The translations under genes were made by a program, and so were the position numbers. A DNA stretch of 64,000 nt, from the NCBI RefSeq assembly GCF_017591425.1, contig NW_024466307.1, forward strand, positions 2,540,001 through 2,604,000, in the 5' to 3' direction. Origin of the DNA: Ochotona curzoniae (taxonomy: Eukaryota; Chordata; Mammalia; Lagomorpha; Ochotonidae). Positions 48,716 to 60,635 of the stretch are shown here, one piece after another; position 1 is the stretch's first letter, and the number at the start of each line of letters is the position of its first letter. The notes beneath the pieces were generated by a model. It searched no databases. It was given only the letters and a program-made list of their open reading frames with translations, and had not been told where the DNA came from.

Positions 48716-49302
48716 AAAGCAAGAATAATACTGCAACATTTGCAGTGCAGCTAATACAGTGATACAAGAATAACGTATGAAATTAAAGTTCACAAGAAGT
48801 TTCCATGTTAAAAAGTTTAGAAAAAGGGTGACCAAATGGTAAGTAGAAGCAGAAACAAAAATAAAAGGAAAATTAATATAATCACAATGCTTAGAAGAGT
48901 CACTAAAATTGTTATATCACACTCAAGAAGAAAGAAGACAGAGATTCACTGTGTGAAGGCTGACTCAGGGGCAAGCCAGACTTATCCACTGACAAGAGAA
49001 GGAAATACTATGAATAAATGCACAGCAATTAATACGGTAAGATAAAATATGCAAATATTCTGAGGATGAACAGTTAATAAGGTTGGACTTCAAACAGAAA
49101 ATCTGAGTATGTCCATACTTAATAAACAAATGTGTTAATAAGCTCCCCATTAATGAACTACATGAATGCAATCACGAACTTCATATTACTCTGATAAAAA
49201 CACACACAGCAGTAGTATACATAAATAAGGAACAACATGACTATCTTCTGAAACTATCGGGAAGACAATGGACAGGAGAACCTTTATAAAGGAGATCTGA
49301 GG

Positions 49303-49440
49303 GTGCAGCGGGCAGCCTGGAAGCTAAAGCCACCACCTGTGACAGCGAAATCCCCTCTGGGCACAGGCTCATGACTCAGCTGCTCCGCCTCTGATGCAGA
49401 CTGCTGTTAACCCACTGGGAACACACCCAGCCCTGCCTGA
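49303..49440 (+). mobile_element. C-repeat SINE 5' fragment
   Basis: The head and first body part are present ('ggtgcagcgggcagcctgg', 'ctcagctgctccgcctctg', 'taacccactgggaacac'). The 3' half is missing. Confidence 0.55.
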
Positions 49441-49694
49441 TACATACAGTCAGATATGCCAGTCAGGGGAAAACAGTGTGACCGCAGACACCCGGAAAGC
49501 TATCACAGCGATGGCACCAAGAGGAAAAGAGAATTGTTCAAAAAGCAGAGAGGGTGTTTTAAAAATTATTATTTTACCATGCCCTACACTCCCAGAATTT
49601 TGGAGAGCTCCCCACACAGCCTCCCCTCCCCTGCTCTGTCCCTCTAAGGCTCGTTTAAGTACGAGCCTGGCTGACCTTCCCAGACACACGGACA

Positions 49695-49895
49695 GGGCGC
49701 TCAAGCACTTACGGACTACCGGCTGAGTGACAGGCACCGAACCGAGGGTTTCACTCATTCCTTGCCATCAACACAACAGCTGGGGTAGATGGCATCTTTC
49801 CCACTTTACAAGCAGGCAATGCCACAAACACCCTACACAACTTGGCCAATGCTGAACACGCTAAGTAGCAAAATCACAACTTTAAACTCAGTTCT
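49695..49895 (-). mobile_element. MIR SINE, minus strand
   Basis: 'gtgacaggcaccgaac', 'tcccactttacaagcaggc' and 'cacaacttggccaatgc' follow the reversed MIR order (tgtgccaggcac, ccattttacagatgagg, aacttgcccaag). Confidence 0.6.
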
Positions 49896-50396
49896 TTCTT
49901 GGTTCATTTTCCTCCAAATTTGCATTTCTAATATTTTCATATAATTTCCCTTGACACCAGCGACCAACCCTTCATACCATGTGCCTAATCACGTTGTGTA
50001 TATCTATGTATACTAAAGCCACTTCATTCCACTACCAGAATATTAACACTTTCAAAGAACTCCAAAAAGGTGACTGATCTGATCTCAGCTGTCTGAAAAT
50101 TCTATGAGTCTTTTCTCAAAATGAATTTATCTGCGACTTGATTTAAAACAAATATTAAATTGACTGCAATTCTCAATAAAAATTCAGAGATTCCTCTCGA
50201 TAAGCAATACATGTAGATCGATGTTAGCCTCCAGCAGCCTTCCTGTCCCCAGTTTCCATTCTGGGTTACCCGAGTTTTCACTGATCTTATATCTTTTACA
50301 TCATCATTAATCATGTCTCCCCTGACCTTCTTCCTATGGAAATCTAGATTTCATTTTTATTCCACATTAAAGACACCTTAACATAAAACTATTTCA

Positions 50397-50725
50397 GGCC
50401 CAGTGTGGTAGCCTAATGGCTAAAGTCCTTGCCTTGCACGCACTGGGATCCCATATGGGCACCAGTTTGTGTCCCAGTGGCCCTGCTTCCCTTCCAGCTC
50501 CCTGCCTGTGGCCTGGGAAAGCAGTTGAGGACGGCCCAAAGCCTTGGGACCCTGCACCTGCATGGGAGACCCAGAAGAGACTCCAGGCGCCTGGCTTCGG
50601 ATGGGGCAGCTTCAGCTGTGGCAGCCACTTGGCGAGTGAGTCAGCTGACAGAAGATCTTCCTCTCTGCCTTTCCTCTTCTCTGTACATCTCACTTTTTAA
50701 TAAAAATAAGTAAATATTTTAAAAA
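50397..50725 (+). mobile_element. Pika-type C-repeat SINE, plus strand, well preserved
   Basis: It has a caggcccagtgtggtagcct head, 'ggctaaagtccttgccttgc', 'gggatcccatatgggcacc', 'ctgtggcctgggaaagcag', 'agaagatcttcctctctgcc' and a ttaataaaaataagtaaat tail. It is one of the best templates for the local young subfamily. Confidence 0.93.
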
Positions 50726-52109
50726 CAAAATGAAACTTAACAAAGTAACAAAGATTGTATTTTCTAAATATTCCCCATACCTTTGTGATTTTCTTCAACT
50801 CTCCAAGAAATGGGCATTTCTTAGAAAGAACTGAAAACTAAAACTTGCTGGGACTTTTGGAGCATCTCAGGAAGTTGCTATTATTTTGTTCCTTCACAAA
50901 AATCACATATATTTGCCCCAAAGAAAATTTTGTATAATAATTTCTATAATATGTTACAGTGACTCCATATCCTCCCAGCCGGATCCCGCCTGCGCATTAT
51001 TCTAGATGGTTCTGGGGAGTTATTTCTTCCTTCCACGATACTCTAGTAACTAAGGCTGGTTTTTATGTCAGAAGCCACAATTAAACGGCTAATATTACAG
51101 AACCCTAACTGCAAGCCAGATTCCCATGTAACATTTGTTTTTACTCATGAGCTCTTACTTAATTATGGAAACATATTTGCCCAGTACATACAACACTATC
51201 TCTGATACGTGGAAACTCAGATACCTAGAAAATTTCCAGAACTTCTCCCAGGCACCTCACGAGTTCGAACAGGTTTTCAGATCTAGCCACTGTGCATTTG
51301 AGGCAACACAAACCATGAGTTAATTTTTGGGTCACTGCATTGTCTTGAAATTCCCAGCCAGCGATTTGCTGTCTCCCAAATCGAGGCACTTGATCACTGA
51401 GTCGTCCTGGAGGATCCGTGTTGTCTATCTCCACTGAGCCGAGTGTTTTTGTCCTGTAGTTGTAGCTACTGATTTCTAAAAATCTATTTTTAGCTGAAAT
51501 CTGAAAGTGCCTTCCCTTTTGTGCACGTCAGAGCAGCCATGGGGAGAGCAGCTGGCTGCTCCCAGCGCTGCGTGCAGGCTCGGCGTCCGCCGCTCAGCTG
51601 CAGGAGCCGTGTCCCTGTCAAGGCTGTGACCTGGCATCGCAGGTGTCTGAGGACCACGGGGGAATCAGCATCACAAGGATTCTCCCTGTGTATCCCGACA
51701 CAGAGCTGTTAGTGTCTCACAAAGGCCTCACTGCCTTCACAACAGGTGTGCCCTCCTCAGTTCCTCTCTGTCGATTTAAGGAAACTCCATGGCAACTGCT
51801 GAACAGGATTCTGGGGGACAGAAAACTAGCAGGTTTACTCACCGACTATTTCTACAAAAAGTGACTTTTTGAAAAAAAAAATCGCCTAGGAATAAAATTC
51901 TAATTTTACAACCATTGACTATAACATCATGATATGACTGCTAAGGTATTAGTAGATGTTTTCTCAAAATATAACTCATAAGGAATTCTCCTGAAACATA
52001 TTAATGATTGTTAGGAGTTTTCATCTAGCCTAATAACCATTTATAGCTGGAACTTTTATGGTGAAGTGGGCAGAAGTCTGTCAAGAAAATATTTTTTCAC
52101 TATATATTT

Positions 52110-52432
52110 CACTGGGGATGGCACTGTGGTGCAATGAGTTACCTGGCTTCTGCAATGCCAGTATCCTGTGTGGGTGCTGGTTCAAGTCCAAGCTGCTCCA
52201 CTTCCTCTCCAGCTCCCTGCTACTGGCCTGGGAAAGCAGTGGAAGGTGGCTTAAGTCCTCGGGCCCCTGCACCCACATGGGAGACCTGGAGGGGGCTCCT
52301 GTCTCATGGCTTTTGCTTGACTAAGCCCTAGCCATGCGGCCATTTGAGGAGTGACCAGAGGGTGGGAAGCTGATTCTCTCTGTCGCTCCCTCTCTAACTC
52401 TGCCTTTCAAATGAATAAATACATACATCTAG
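52110..52432 (+). mobile_element. C-repeat SINE, plus strand
   Basis: It starts actggggatggcactgtggt, has 'gctggttcaagtccaagc' (B-box-like), 'ccagctccctgctactggcc' and 'tttcaaatgaataaatac' at the end. The head form is the older, rabbit-like type. Confidence 0.88.
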
Positions 52433-52439
52433 AAAGGAA

Positions 52440-52650
52440 ACAGTGCAGGTCAAAATTCAGGTGAGTTAACAAGAGAAGACGCTGCTGAGGACATGGAGCA
52501 ATGGCAGCCTTTGTGGACTTGCTGGCGCAAATGCGACCAGGGCAGCCATCTGGGGGAGCAAAATTCAACATCTTGCCATGTGATTCAACAACTATTGCTC
52601 TCCTTGGCATCCGACTACTTGGTGGGTGATGCCCCAAAGAAAACCTGCAG
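52440..52650 (+). mobile_element. Possible L1 3' fragment
   Basis: 'gctgaggacatggagcaatgg', 'ccagggcagccatctgggg' and 'catgtgattcaacaactatt' follow the order of the L1 ORF2 end region, at low similarity. Confidence 0.45.
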
Positions 52651-53301
52651 GTTCCAGGTGGTAGCAACTTCAATTATAACTGCCAGTGCTTCTGAGATCC
52701 AAGGTACCCTTCGTGAGCGAGGGGGGAGACACACCATGAAGCTATGAAAAGACAGAGGAAATGCACACACATTTTACCGAGAGAAATCTATCTGAAACAG
52801 CTACAAACTGTACATCCCAGGGAAGGTAAAGGCAGACAGTAAAAGAAGAAGGAAAAGATAAATAAAATAAAAACCCTCCATGGTAAGGGGTTGGGAAGGA
52901 AGCAGAGGAGCTGATAACAGGTGAAGTTAGGGCCATGCGCCTGTTCTGTGGGATGCCATGATCACAGAATCAACACCAAGAACCCTGAAGTGAACTCTGC
53001 AAATCACTTGGGGTAAAACCAGAGTGTGAAGGGCAGGAGCCAACCAGCTCAAGTCCTCATTCGCTCATTACGGCATCTTAACTGAACTGACACGAACAGC
53101 ATTTGAATTCTTTCCTTTCTCATTCCCTTCTGCAGGTAACTCCTCACCACACAGCCACATGCCAGCCCTGTGCCCCTGGCACCAACAGATCCAAATGCCT
53201 CTCACGAGTCTCATTCAGCTTGACACACCGTCCACTAATCCCACCGGCAGTCCCTGCATGCCTTACTCACGCCCTCATTTGATGTGGCCTTGTGTTATCT
53301 T

Positions 53302-53644
53302 TTTATTTTTATTTTTCTTAAGATTTTTTTAAAATTGGAAAGTCAGATATACAGAGAGAAGAGACAGAGAGGAAAGATTTTCCATTCACTGATTCACTCC
53401 CTGAGCGGCAGCAGCGACTGAAGCTGCACCGATCTGAAGCCAGAAGCCAGGAACCTCTTCCTCCTACATGGGTGCAGGGTCCCAAGGCTTTGGGCTGTCC
53501 TCGACTGCTTTCCTAGGCCACAAGCAGGGAGCTGGATGGGAAGCGGGGCTGCCGAGATTAGATGGGATTAGATGCCAGCACTCATATGGGATCCCCGTGC
53601 GTTCAAGGCAAGGACTTTAGCCGTTACGCTACCACACAGTCCAG
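53302..53644 (-). mobile_element. Full-length pika-type C-repeat SINE, minus strand, perfect target site duplication
   Basis: A 14-bp direct repeat, ccttgtgttatctt, lies at 53288-53301 and 53645-53658. Between them are the T-rich tail, 'aaagtcagatatacagagag', 'caagcagggagctggatgg' and the reversed head 'ggactttagccgttacgc'. It is a young insertion, 250 bp left of the telomeric tract. Confidence 0.95.
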
Positions 53645-53911
53645 CCTTGTGTTATCTTATATGCATCTTCTGTCTGGGCTCAAACAGCAAACCCCTGGGA
53701 AAGAATGGTGCTGACTGCAGTTCCTGCCCTGTCCACTGAGGGCTCCACCTTGTCTATAGGCAGGACACATGAATGGTTCCTGAGAAAATCATGTTTCAGA
53801 GGGTTCTCATTAATTTCACATTGTCTCATGGATTTTTTTAAACTTTGTAAACCACCTGACTGAAATGTGTTGGACAAGTTAAAAGTTCTACATTCATGTA
53901 TACAGCTTGAT

Positions 53912-54001
53912 GGGGTTAGGGTTAGGGTTAGGGTTAGGGTTAGGGTTAGGGGTTAGGGTTAGGGTTAGGGTTAGGGTTAGGGTTAGGGGTTAGGGTTAGG
54001 G
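53912..54001 (+). repeat. Interstitial telomeric repeat (TTAGGG)n
   Basis: About 90 bp of TTAGGG units with no substitution. The only irregularities are three GGGG runs, at 53912, 53949 and 53986, spaced exactly 37 bp apart. The array is therefore two full 37-bp blocks (GGGG, five TTAGGG, TTA) plus a partial third. It ends sharply at TAACCC (54002-54007). G-strand orientation is on the plus strand. Such tracts are known as scars of double-strand-break repair or, more rarely, chromosome fusion. Confidence 0.97.
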
Positions 54002-55497
54002 TAACCCGAACCATTACCATCGAGGTCCTAGTTTTACCAATCATCATTGATGACCTGTGACTTGAGCACTGTTTTTTTCTTAACGTGTACCACAAGCCAT
54101 GAGCTTAAGGTGCGTTTAAATTTTTGCTGCATCCATTTCCTCTTTCTGAGCCCTGATTCTTGCCAGCAATACACTCTGGAGAAACACGATCCTGGGCCAT
54201 CTCCTTTGTTCTTTTACACTTCTCTCCTATCCCTTAGCTCAGATATAAGTCTAGGTTCACAGTGCAAAGAAATAACAACAAACCCCACCTCCTCTCTGGA
54301 CCCTTGCAGGCTTGATCACTGTGTCTGCTGGGGCTGGCTGAACTCCAGTGCAAACGAATCCCAGCCTGGGAACCTCAGCAGTGTTTAACCACATGCTACA
54401 CTCCACAGCTGCTTCTCCGTATGTGGAAAGCAACACGCCCCCAGGTATAATTTAACATGAACCTCTTTTTCTTTAGCTTTCTGCGTGCCTTGTCTTGGTG
54501 CTATCTAAATTCCGAGTTCCACAATCCCAGCTCTGTTCTTACTGACTGCATCTCACTCAGCGCCTTAGACTGAACAGCTACTTGCTGGATTAATCGCAGT
54601 AGGAAAATATTGTATCGAATTGCTCCAACTTTTAAAAATCAAAGTAACCTTGTTAATGAGAAAATGAAAATTAACCATTTAAACAATTTTACTGGGAGGG
54701 GAAATCCTTGAGCCTTAGGAACTGTATCATGAGAAATAAAAATAAAAAAAAATTTAAAGAAGGACATGGAAAAACACGATTTAGTACACATGATCTAAAA
54801 CCTGAAGTTACCACTGAGATAATTTGCTTCTTTACCGAAATCACAACATGGCCAACCAATCTCCATTTGAGCCACGCAGACGGCCAAGCAGGCCTCGGCT
54901 TGCTGTCTATATTCCCAGAATCAGAAACAGGAAGCGACGGAGCAGTTCTGCGTCTCCTGGACAGAGGGAAGCAGCTCAGTAACAACAGAATAAAGAAAGC
55001 TCCTGCCACTAGTCTAATCGCCTAGGATCACTTTTTGCAATAATTAAAGCAGCTAATTAATCACTGGGATTTTTCTCCTATCTCATTATGTTAAAACACA
55101 TGAAAATGCATTTAAGAGATTAGAGAAATGAGATCCTATTTTTCTATAGTATATGTATCTGTTTTAATAAATTGGATGATTCTGTACTTAGAAGATATCT
55201 AACGTATGTTTAATCACAGGTTTCCTAATTAGTGCTATTTCAAAGGAAGTGCCTTAAGTTTCCGGTTTTGGAATTTTAATATTCTCATGTTCTGAAAACT
55301 TTCAGAAATGCAAACCTGGTTTTTATACAGTGCTAACCTATAAAATGCAGTCAGTCTGGAATCTTTCTCAGTGTAAAAACCTGAACAGTAAATAATTCTG
55401 TAGGGGAAATTCCCCCCCTCCCCAAATTTATTTGGATGTAAGTGCATTTTTTTCCAGGAAAGATTTCAAGTTAAATTTTGTTTAATTTTTAAAAGGA

Positions 55498-55855
55498 GCA
55501 GGCAGAGCAGTGGCATAGTGCATTAAGCTGTCGCAGCTGTGCCAGTATCCCATATGGGCTCTGGTAAAATCGCAGCTGCTCAATTTGTGATTCAACATCC
55601 CACTTACAACCTGGGAAAGCAGCACAGCACTCCCCAAATGCTCCCAACAGCTGGGACGGGCCTGCTGCAGCCAGGAGCCAGGAGCTCATTCCAGGCCTCC
55701 CACAGCTGCAGCAGGGACCCAGTTAGCTACCTGTTACCTCCTGGGTTGCATATTAGCAGGAACATGGAACTGGAAGGCAAAGTAGGACTTGAGGCCAGAC
55801 ACTAAGATAAGGAGTTCCAGGCAGTACACTGATCACTCAGCCCAATGTTTACCCC
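55498..55855. mobile_element. Two SINE 5' halves in inverted orientation
   Basis: Positions 55498-55665 read as the head and body of a plus-strand C-repeat ('gagcagtggcatagtgcatt', 'cagtatcccatatgggc'). From about 55665 to 55855 the sequence reads as a minus-strand C-repeat ('ggagccaggagctcattcc', 'acttgaggccagac', head near 'gatcactcagccc'). Both lack their 3' tails, and the joined 3' cut sites face each other. Confidence 0.65.
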
Positions 55856-56549
55856 TAATGTAATGATAGTTTGATGCTGGTTACATATTTCAGGGAATAC
55901 CTGAGAATTCAGACATCTGCAGCAAATAACTGAATAAAGATATAAGTAGATTAACTCACATTTCCTTTACTTCCTATTATGAAATCTCATTTGCCTTTTC
56001 CAGCCACATTCTTTTGGGATTAGGTGTATCATTATTGTTATGTTTTAAATTTATTTTGCAGTAGAAAGCTGAATAATATTAGCCACCTAAGTGAATATGC
56101 AGATATTTTAATTCTCATATAGAGCCATCTATAAGCAAGCAGGAGTCTATAAAATATGTTTAACGCTGGTTTGCAAAACCACATGACATGGCTGGGCTCA
56201 CATAGCACACACGCAGAACAAACATCTATACCTCAGGAGCAGACCAAGCTTCCACATGCAACTGGAAACTGCAGGAGTGCAAAGAAATCAGAGATCTACA
56301 CATTCAAAGATAAGAGAGATGCAGAGAGAACAATATAAAGGTTTCCGTGTGAGCAGGAGGAGGCAGAACAAAACACAAGCTAGCTTGTGACTCAGATGGT
56401 GAGAGTCTTAGAACTGTGAACAGCATGGAAAAGCAGAATAGGATCAGAATCTACGAATTCTTCTTTATTCACTTGTAACACGTATGAAATATGGCAGTAC
56501 CTCTTCACCCGAAGGGGCGAGAGAAATCAGTTACAAGGGCAAGCGTGCT

Positions 56550-57400
56550 GGCTTGGGGGGCTCTGCGGCTTCTCGGGATGTCTGCATCCCATGCTAGACC
56601 GCTCTTTCCAATCCTGGTTCCTCCACTTCTGATCCAACTTCCTGCTGATGCTGCTGGAGGCAGCAGATGATGCTATGTGGGAGAGCCTGCTGGAGTCCCT
56701 GGCTCCTGGCTGCAGCCTGGCCCAGCCCTGGGTCCCTGCCTCCCGTGTGGGAGAGCCTGCTGGAGTCCCTGGCTCGTGGTCTCAATCCGACCCAGCCCTG
56801 GGTCCCTGCCACCCGGGTGGGAGAGCCTGCTGGAGTCCCTGGCTCCTGGCTGCAGCCTGGCCCAGCCCTGGGTCCCTGCCTCCCGTGTGGGAGAGACTGC
56901 TGGAGTCCCTGGCTCGTGGTCTCAAACCCGACCCAGCCCTGGGTCCCTGCCACCCGGGTGGGAGAGCCTGCTGAAGTCCCTGGCTCCTGGCTGCAGCCCG
57001 GCCCAGCCCTGGGTCCCTGCCACCCGGGTGGGAGAGCCTGCTGGAGTCCCTGGCTCCTGGCTGCAGCCTGGCCCAGCCCTGGGTCCCTGCCTCCCGTGTG
57101 GGAGAACCTGCTGGAGTCCCTGGCTCGTGGTCTCAAACCTGACCCAGCCCTGGGTCCCTGCTTCCCGTGTGGGAGAGCCTGCTGAAGTCCCTGGCTCGTG
57201 GTCTCAACCCCGACCCAGCCCTGGGTCCCTGCCACCCGGGTAGGAGAGCCTGCTGGAGTCCCTGGCTCCTGGCTGCAGCCTGGCCCAGCCCTGGCTGCTG
57301 TGGGCATTTGGGAAGTAAACCAGAGAATGGAAGATCTCTCTGCCCGTCTGTCTCTGTCACTGCCTTTGCAATAACAAACAAGCAAACAAGCCTGATGTGG
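56550..57400 (+). mobile_element. C-repeat SINE whose interior has expanded into a VNTR
   Basis: The left flank (56550-56680) is a SINE head and body start ('ggttcctccacttctgatcc'), and the right flank (57290-57400) is the SINE 3' part ('ggaagtaaaccagagaatgg', 'aagatctctctgcc'). Between them the segment that normally reads once ('gagtccctggctcctggctg', 'cagcctggcccagccctgg') is repeated. The element is about 850 bp instead of about 330 bp. Confidence 0.88.
56681..57290. repeat. 70-71-bp VNTR of two unit types inside the SINE
   Basis: Units start GAGAGCCTGCTGGAGTCCCT at 56681, 56751, 56821, 56891, 56962, 57032, 57102, 57173 and 57244 (last partial). Type A carries CTCCTGGCTGCAGCC and type B carries CTCGTGGTCTCAA. 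The order is A B A B A A B B A. Long open frames cross it on both strands but only reflect the repeat. Confidence 0.93.
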
Positions 57401-59157
57401 CCTCAGAGGGGACACACAGCTGCAGGAAGCAAGCATGTATCATGTTCTCCAAGGTAGCTTGAATATTTACAGAAACCACAAAGGCTGAGGGATGATGTAG
57501 AAATGGAAGACTTTCTTAGGGAAAGAACTTTATTTTGGGAAAGTAGTTACGGGAGGCTCTCTGAACCGCTGCTTACCCTTTCTTTGACTTCAACTAGAAC
57601 AAAACAAAGTTGTAAAAATGGGCCAAGGGGCCTGATCTTTGACAGACTCAGAGAGGACTCAACCCAATACTGTATCATTTTAATAATTCAGAAAGATGAG
57701 TGTAGTTGCCTTTCAAAACTTGCAGATGATTTAAGAAGTGTCACTTCACTCATTCTGCAAAGTGCCCATTGGGAGGTTAAGCCCAGAGCCCCGAAAGGTC
57801 ATTGCCCCATGTCTCTGGGATTCCCTGACAACATGGTTTTGTTAAAAATCACTTTCTATAGTTTTAGTATAAAACATTTGTATCAACAGGTCGGGGATGC
57901 CCTTGACCCTGTGCCTTCCTGCCACCCTCCCGGCCATTCTACTCAGGACTTTCACAAGCATCATTACCGGCTGGTTCCCCATGTATTCAGATGAAAACTT
58001 GGAAAATCTGCAGTGAGAGCCACCTCCTCCTTTAAGTTCCAGTTACTGAGAAACGCGTCCTGTATTTATCTCTGAAAACAAGCGGGAGCGCGGCAGTGGG
58101 GAGCGGCAATGAAGCAAGCACTGGCTCGCTGTTTTGACAAAACATATTACAGTTTATTTATTTCTCTGCATGAGCGCTAACTGCGTAGGTGGTTAACTTT
58201 CTGGCTTTCTTCTCCTTCACCCTATTTTTTCTTCCTGATCCCTTGCCTGCCCTGTCTCCTGGGTCGCTCGCATCCTTTCTCATTGCTCTGTTTTCTGTCC
58301 AACACCGGGTTTTGGCTGAGACCACAGTTGCAACAAGAAATAAAAAGTGCATTACTCAGGAAGGAAGCTAGTAAGCTTCCCCTCCCCCAAAGCCATTAGC
58401 GACTTCCTGAATAAAGGGGAAACACATTAATTAATTTTTTTTCAAAAAAAAAGAGAGGGTGCTTGTATAAGCCACACACACACAGATTCCGGTCTTCATT
58501 GAGATGAAAATCAACCCAAGTAATAAAAGTCAGATATGGCCAGGGCCTCCTAGCACACCGTGCATGTCTCCAGCCAATGAAATCGCTTCCCAGTAGTTAT
58601 GGATTTTTTTTTAGGGCTGTTGAACAATCAGAAGCCAATTTCTACCACTTACCTTTAAAATAATTCCGTAACATAATGGACTTCACTAGCTTGAAAATTA
58701 CACATGCTCATGACTGCTGCTTCCTCATTTCTGACCCTCCCATCACTCCTGTCTGTACCAGTCAGTGCAGGGGATGCCTGGAGTCTCTCACACACCCATC
58801 TGTGTGCTTGTGCACAGTTAAAAATATTTAATTTTATGTAACTATTATATATTTCATTGCACAGATGGGCTAAAATTTCATATTTTACATAAAATCACAA
58901 TGTCTGTATGGGAAAGATCTTCAAACAGTGCACCTAAGACACACATTATCTTTCGGACTGATGTTTTTTCAGGAGCATTCAGAAATTCTTTCATGTCTAC
59001 AGACACACATCCTTGCCTGGAGGCTCTTTCTCTACTGATCCAATTCTTGATTTTTTAAAAACAGGGTTGCCTAAGAGCTGCTCCCATAGATAGCACGTAA
59101 ATTACAGATAACGTATCACCAGTCCATTGCAACAAATAAAACTAGAGGCTTTTTTCA

Positions 59158-59484
59158 TGATTTATTTACTTTTATTGGAATGTCAGATATACAGAGAGGA
59201 GGAGCGACAGAGAGGAAGATCTTCCGTCCATTGATTCATTCCCCAAGTGGTGGCAATGGCTGGAGCTGAGCCAATATGAAGCCAGGGTCCCAGAGCCTCT
59301 TCTAGGTCTCCTATGTGGGATGCAGGGTCCCAAGGCTTTGGGTCATCCCCCATTGTTTTGCAGGTCACAAGCAGGGAGCTGGATGGGAAGCGGGACTGCC
59401 ACAATTAGAACCGGTTCCCAGATGGGATCCTCGTGTATGTGTAAGGCAAGGACTTTAACCACCAGGCTATTATGCTGGGCCCAA
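59158..59484 (-). mobile_element. Pika-type C-repeat SINE, minus strand, full length
   Basis: T-rich tail, 'aatgtcagatatacagagag', 'gaagatcttccgtccattg', 'agggtcccaaggctttggg', 'gcagggagctggatgggaag', 'ggcaaggactttaaccacc' and 'atgctgggccc' are all in place. Confidence 0.93.
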
Positions 59485-60339
59485 CAAGAGACGCTTAAAA
59501 ATGAGGATTTTGCTTTGGTTTTCTATTTGGTTTTAGTGAAAATGTACACTACCTTCATTAACCCATGATGAAACTTCAAACAGGAACATGCTAAGATTGG
59601 TAAGACTTATGTCTCTTCTTTCCCGATGGCATGGAGTAGTTGGTGAAAGGGCTGCCAATGCTTGCCAACACCCACGGAGCCTCCTGGCATCCTGGTGGCC
59701 CCGCCAGGCAGGTGTCGGATCAGCTCTACAGCTCACCGATGACAGTGCTCCTGCCAGCAGACGGCTTTCTGTAACCTCTGACTTATTTTTGCCTAAATAA
59801 AATCTGTTTGTTTTTTTTTTTGGAGGGCAAATGATGTCTTCTAACAAAATTATCCCTGCCCTACAGTCAGCAGGCCCTTCGGGGTTATATATCTGGGCTG
59901 CCATAATGAATTACCCAAATCCAGGTGTTACACTGACTGCCCACAGTGCTGGTGCTGTGAAGGCCAACATCACGGTCCTGGCTCATCTGCAGCCAGCAGC
60001 GGCCAGCCTGCTTGTGGGCGGGAGGCTCCTCACTGCACTCTCCCAGGGCACAGACAGCAGCTCCCGCGTCAGTCAGGAGCCCAGGAACCCTGTTACGGGG
60101 ACGCGCCCTTGCAACTTCATCTTATTACCAAAGGCTCCATCTCCAGATGCCGACTCAGTAGAGGTTAGGGTTTTCCTATTACTTCTAGGCCATAGCCCCA
60201 TACTAAATTCAGACTAAGTAACACATATTTTCTATTCTTAATAGCCAGCACAACAGGTGCTATTTGAATACTCAAATCTATGGCTGAAAATACAAAATAC
60301 TGCATGAGTAAACCATAATTGTATCAGAAATCCACACTG

Positions 60340-60635
60340 GCATCGTAGAGGGTCAAGTGGCCGCCTCTGGTGCCCACATCCCTTACCAGCACCAGTTCTA
60401 ATCCTGGCAGCTCCACTTCTAATTCAGCTCCCTGCTAATGTGTCTGGGAAAACAGCGGAATATGGCTCAAGGGCTTGGGCCACTGCACCCACCGTGAGCT
60501 AGATGGAGCTTCGGGCTCTTGGCTCTGGCCACGGGGCATGAACTAGCAAATGAAGACCTCTCTTTTTTTTGTTTCTGATTTTTTTCTCCCTCTCTTTGTG
60601 ACTACCTTTTTAATAAAAAAAATATTTTCAAAACA
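60340..60635 (+). mobile_element. C-repeat SINE, plus strand, older
   Basis: The head is diverged. The body has 'gcaccagttctaatcctggc', 'agctccacttctaattcagc' and 'gctaatgtgtctgggaaaac', then a T-run and a ttttaataaaaaaaatat end. Confidence 0.8.

Noticed and set aside
53912..54001. A true chromosome end or assembly end
   Set aside because: Unique sequence and ordinary SINEs continue on both sides for kilobases, so the tract is interstitial.
56594..57436. Open frame of 280 codons on the minus strand and overlapping plus-strand frames
   Set aside because: These are translations of the SINE-derived 70-bp VNTR.
57503..57994. 163-codon open frame, plus strand
   Set aside because: It is the longest frame here not made by a repeat, but I recognise no family, see no flanking gene structure, and one such frame in 64 kb is expected by chance. 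A protein search would settle it.
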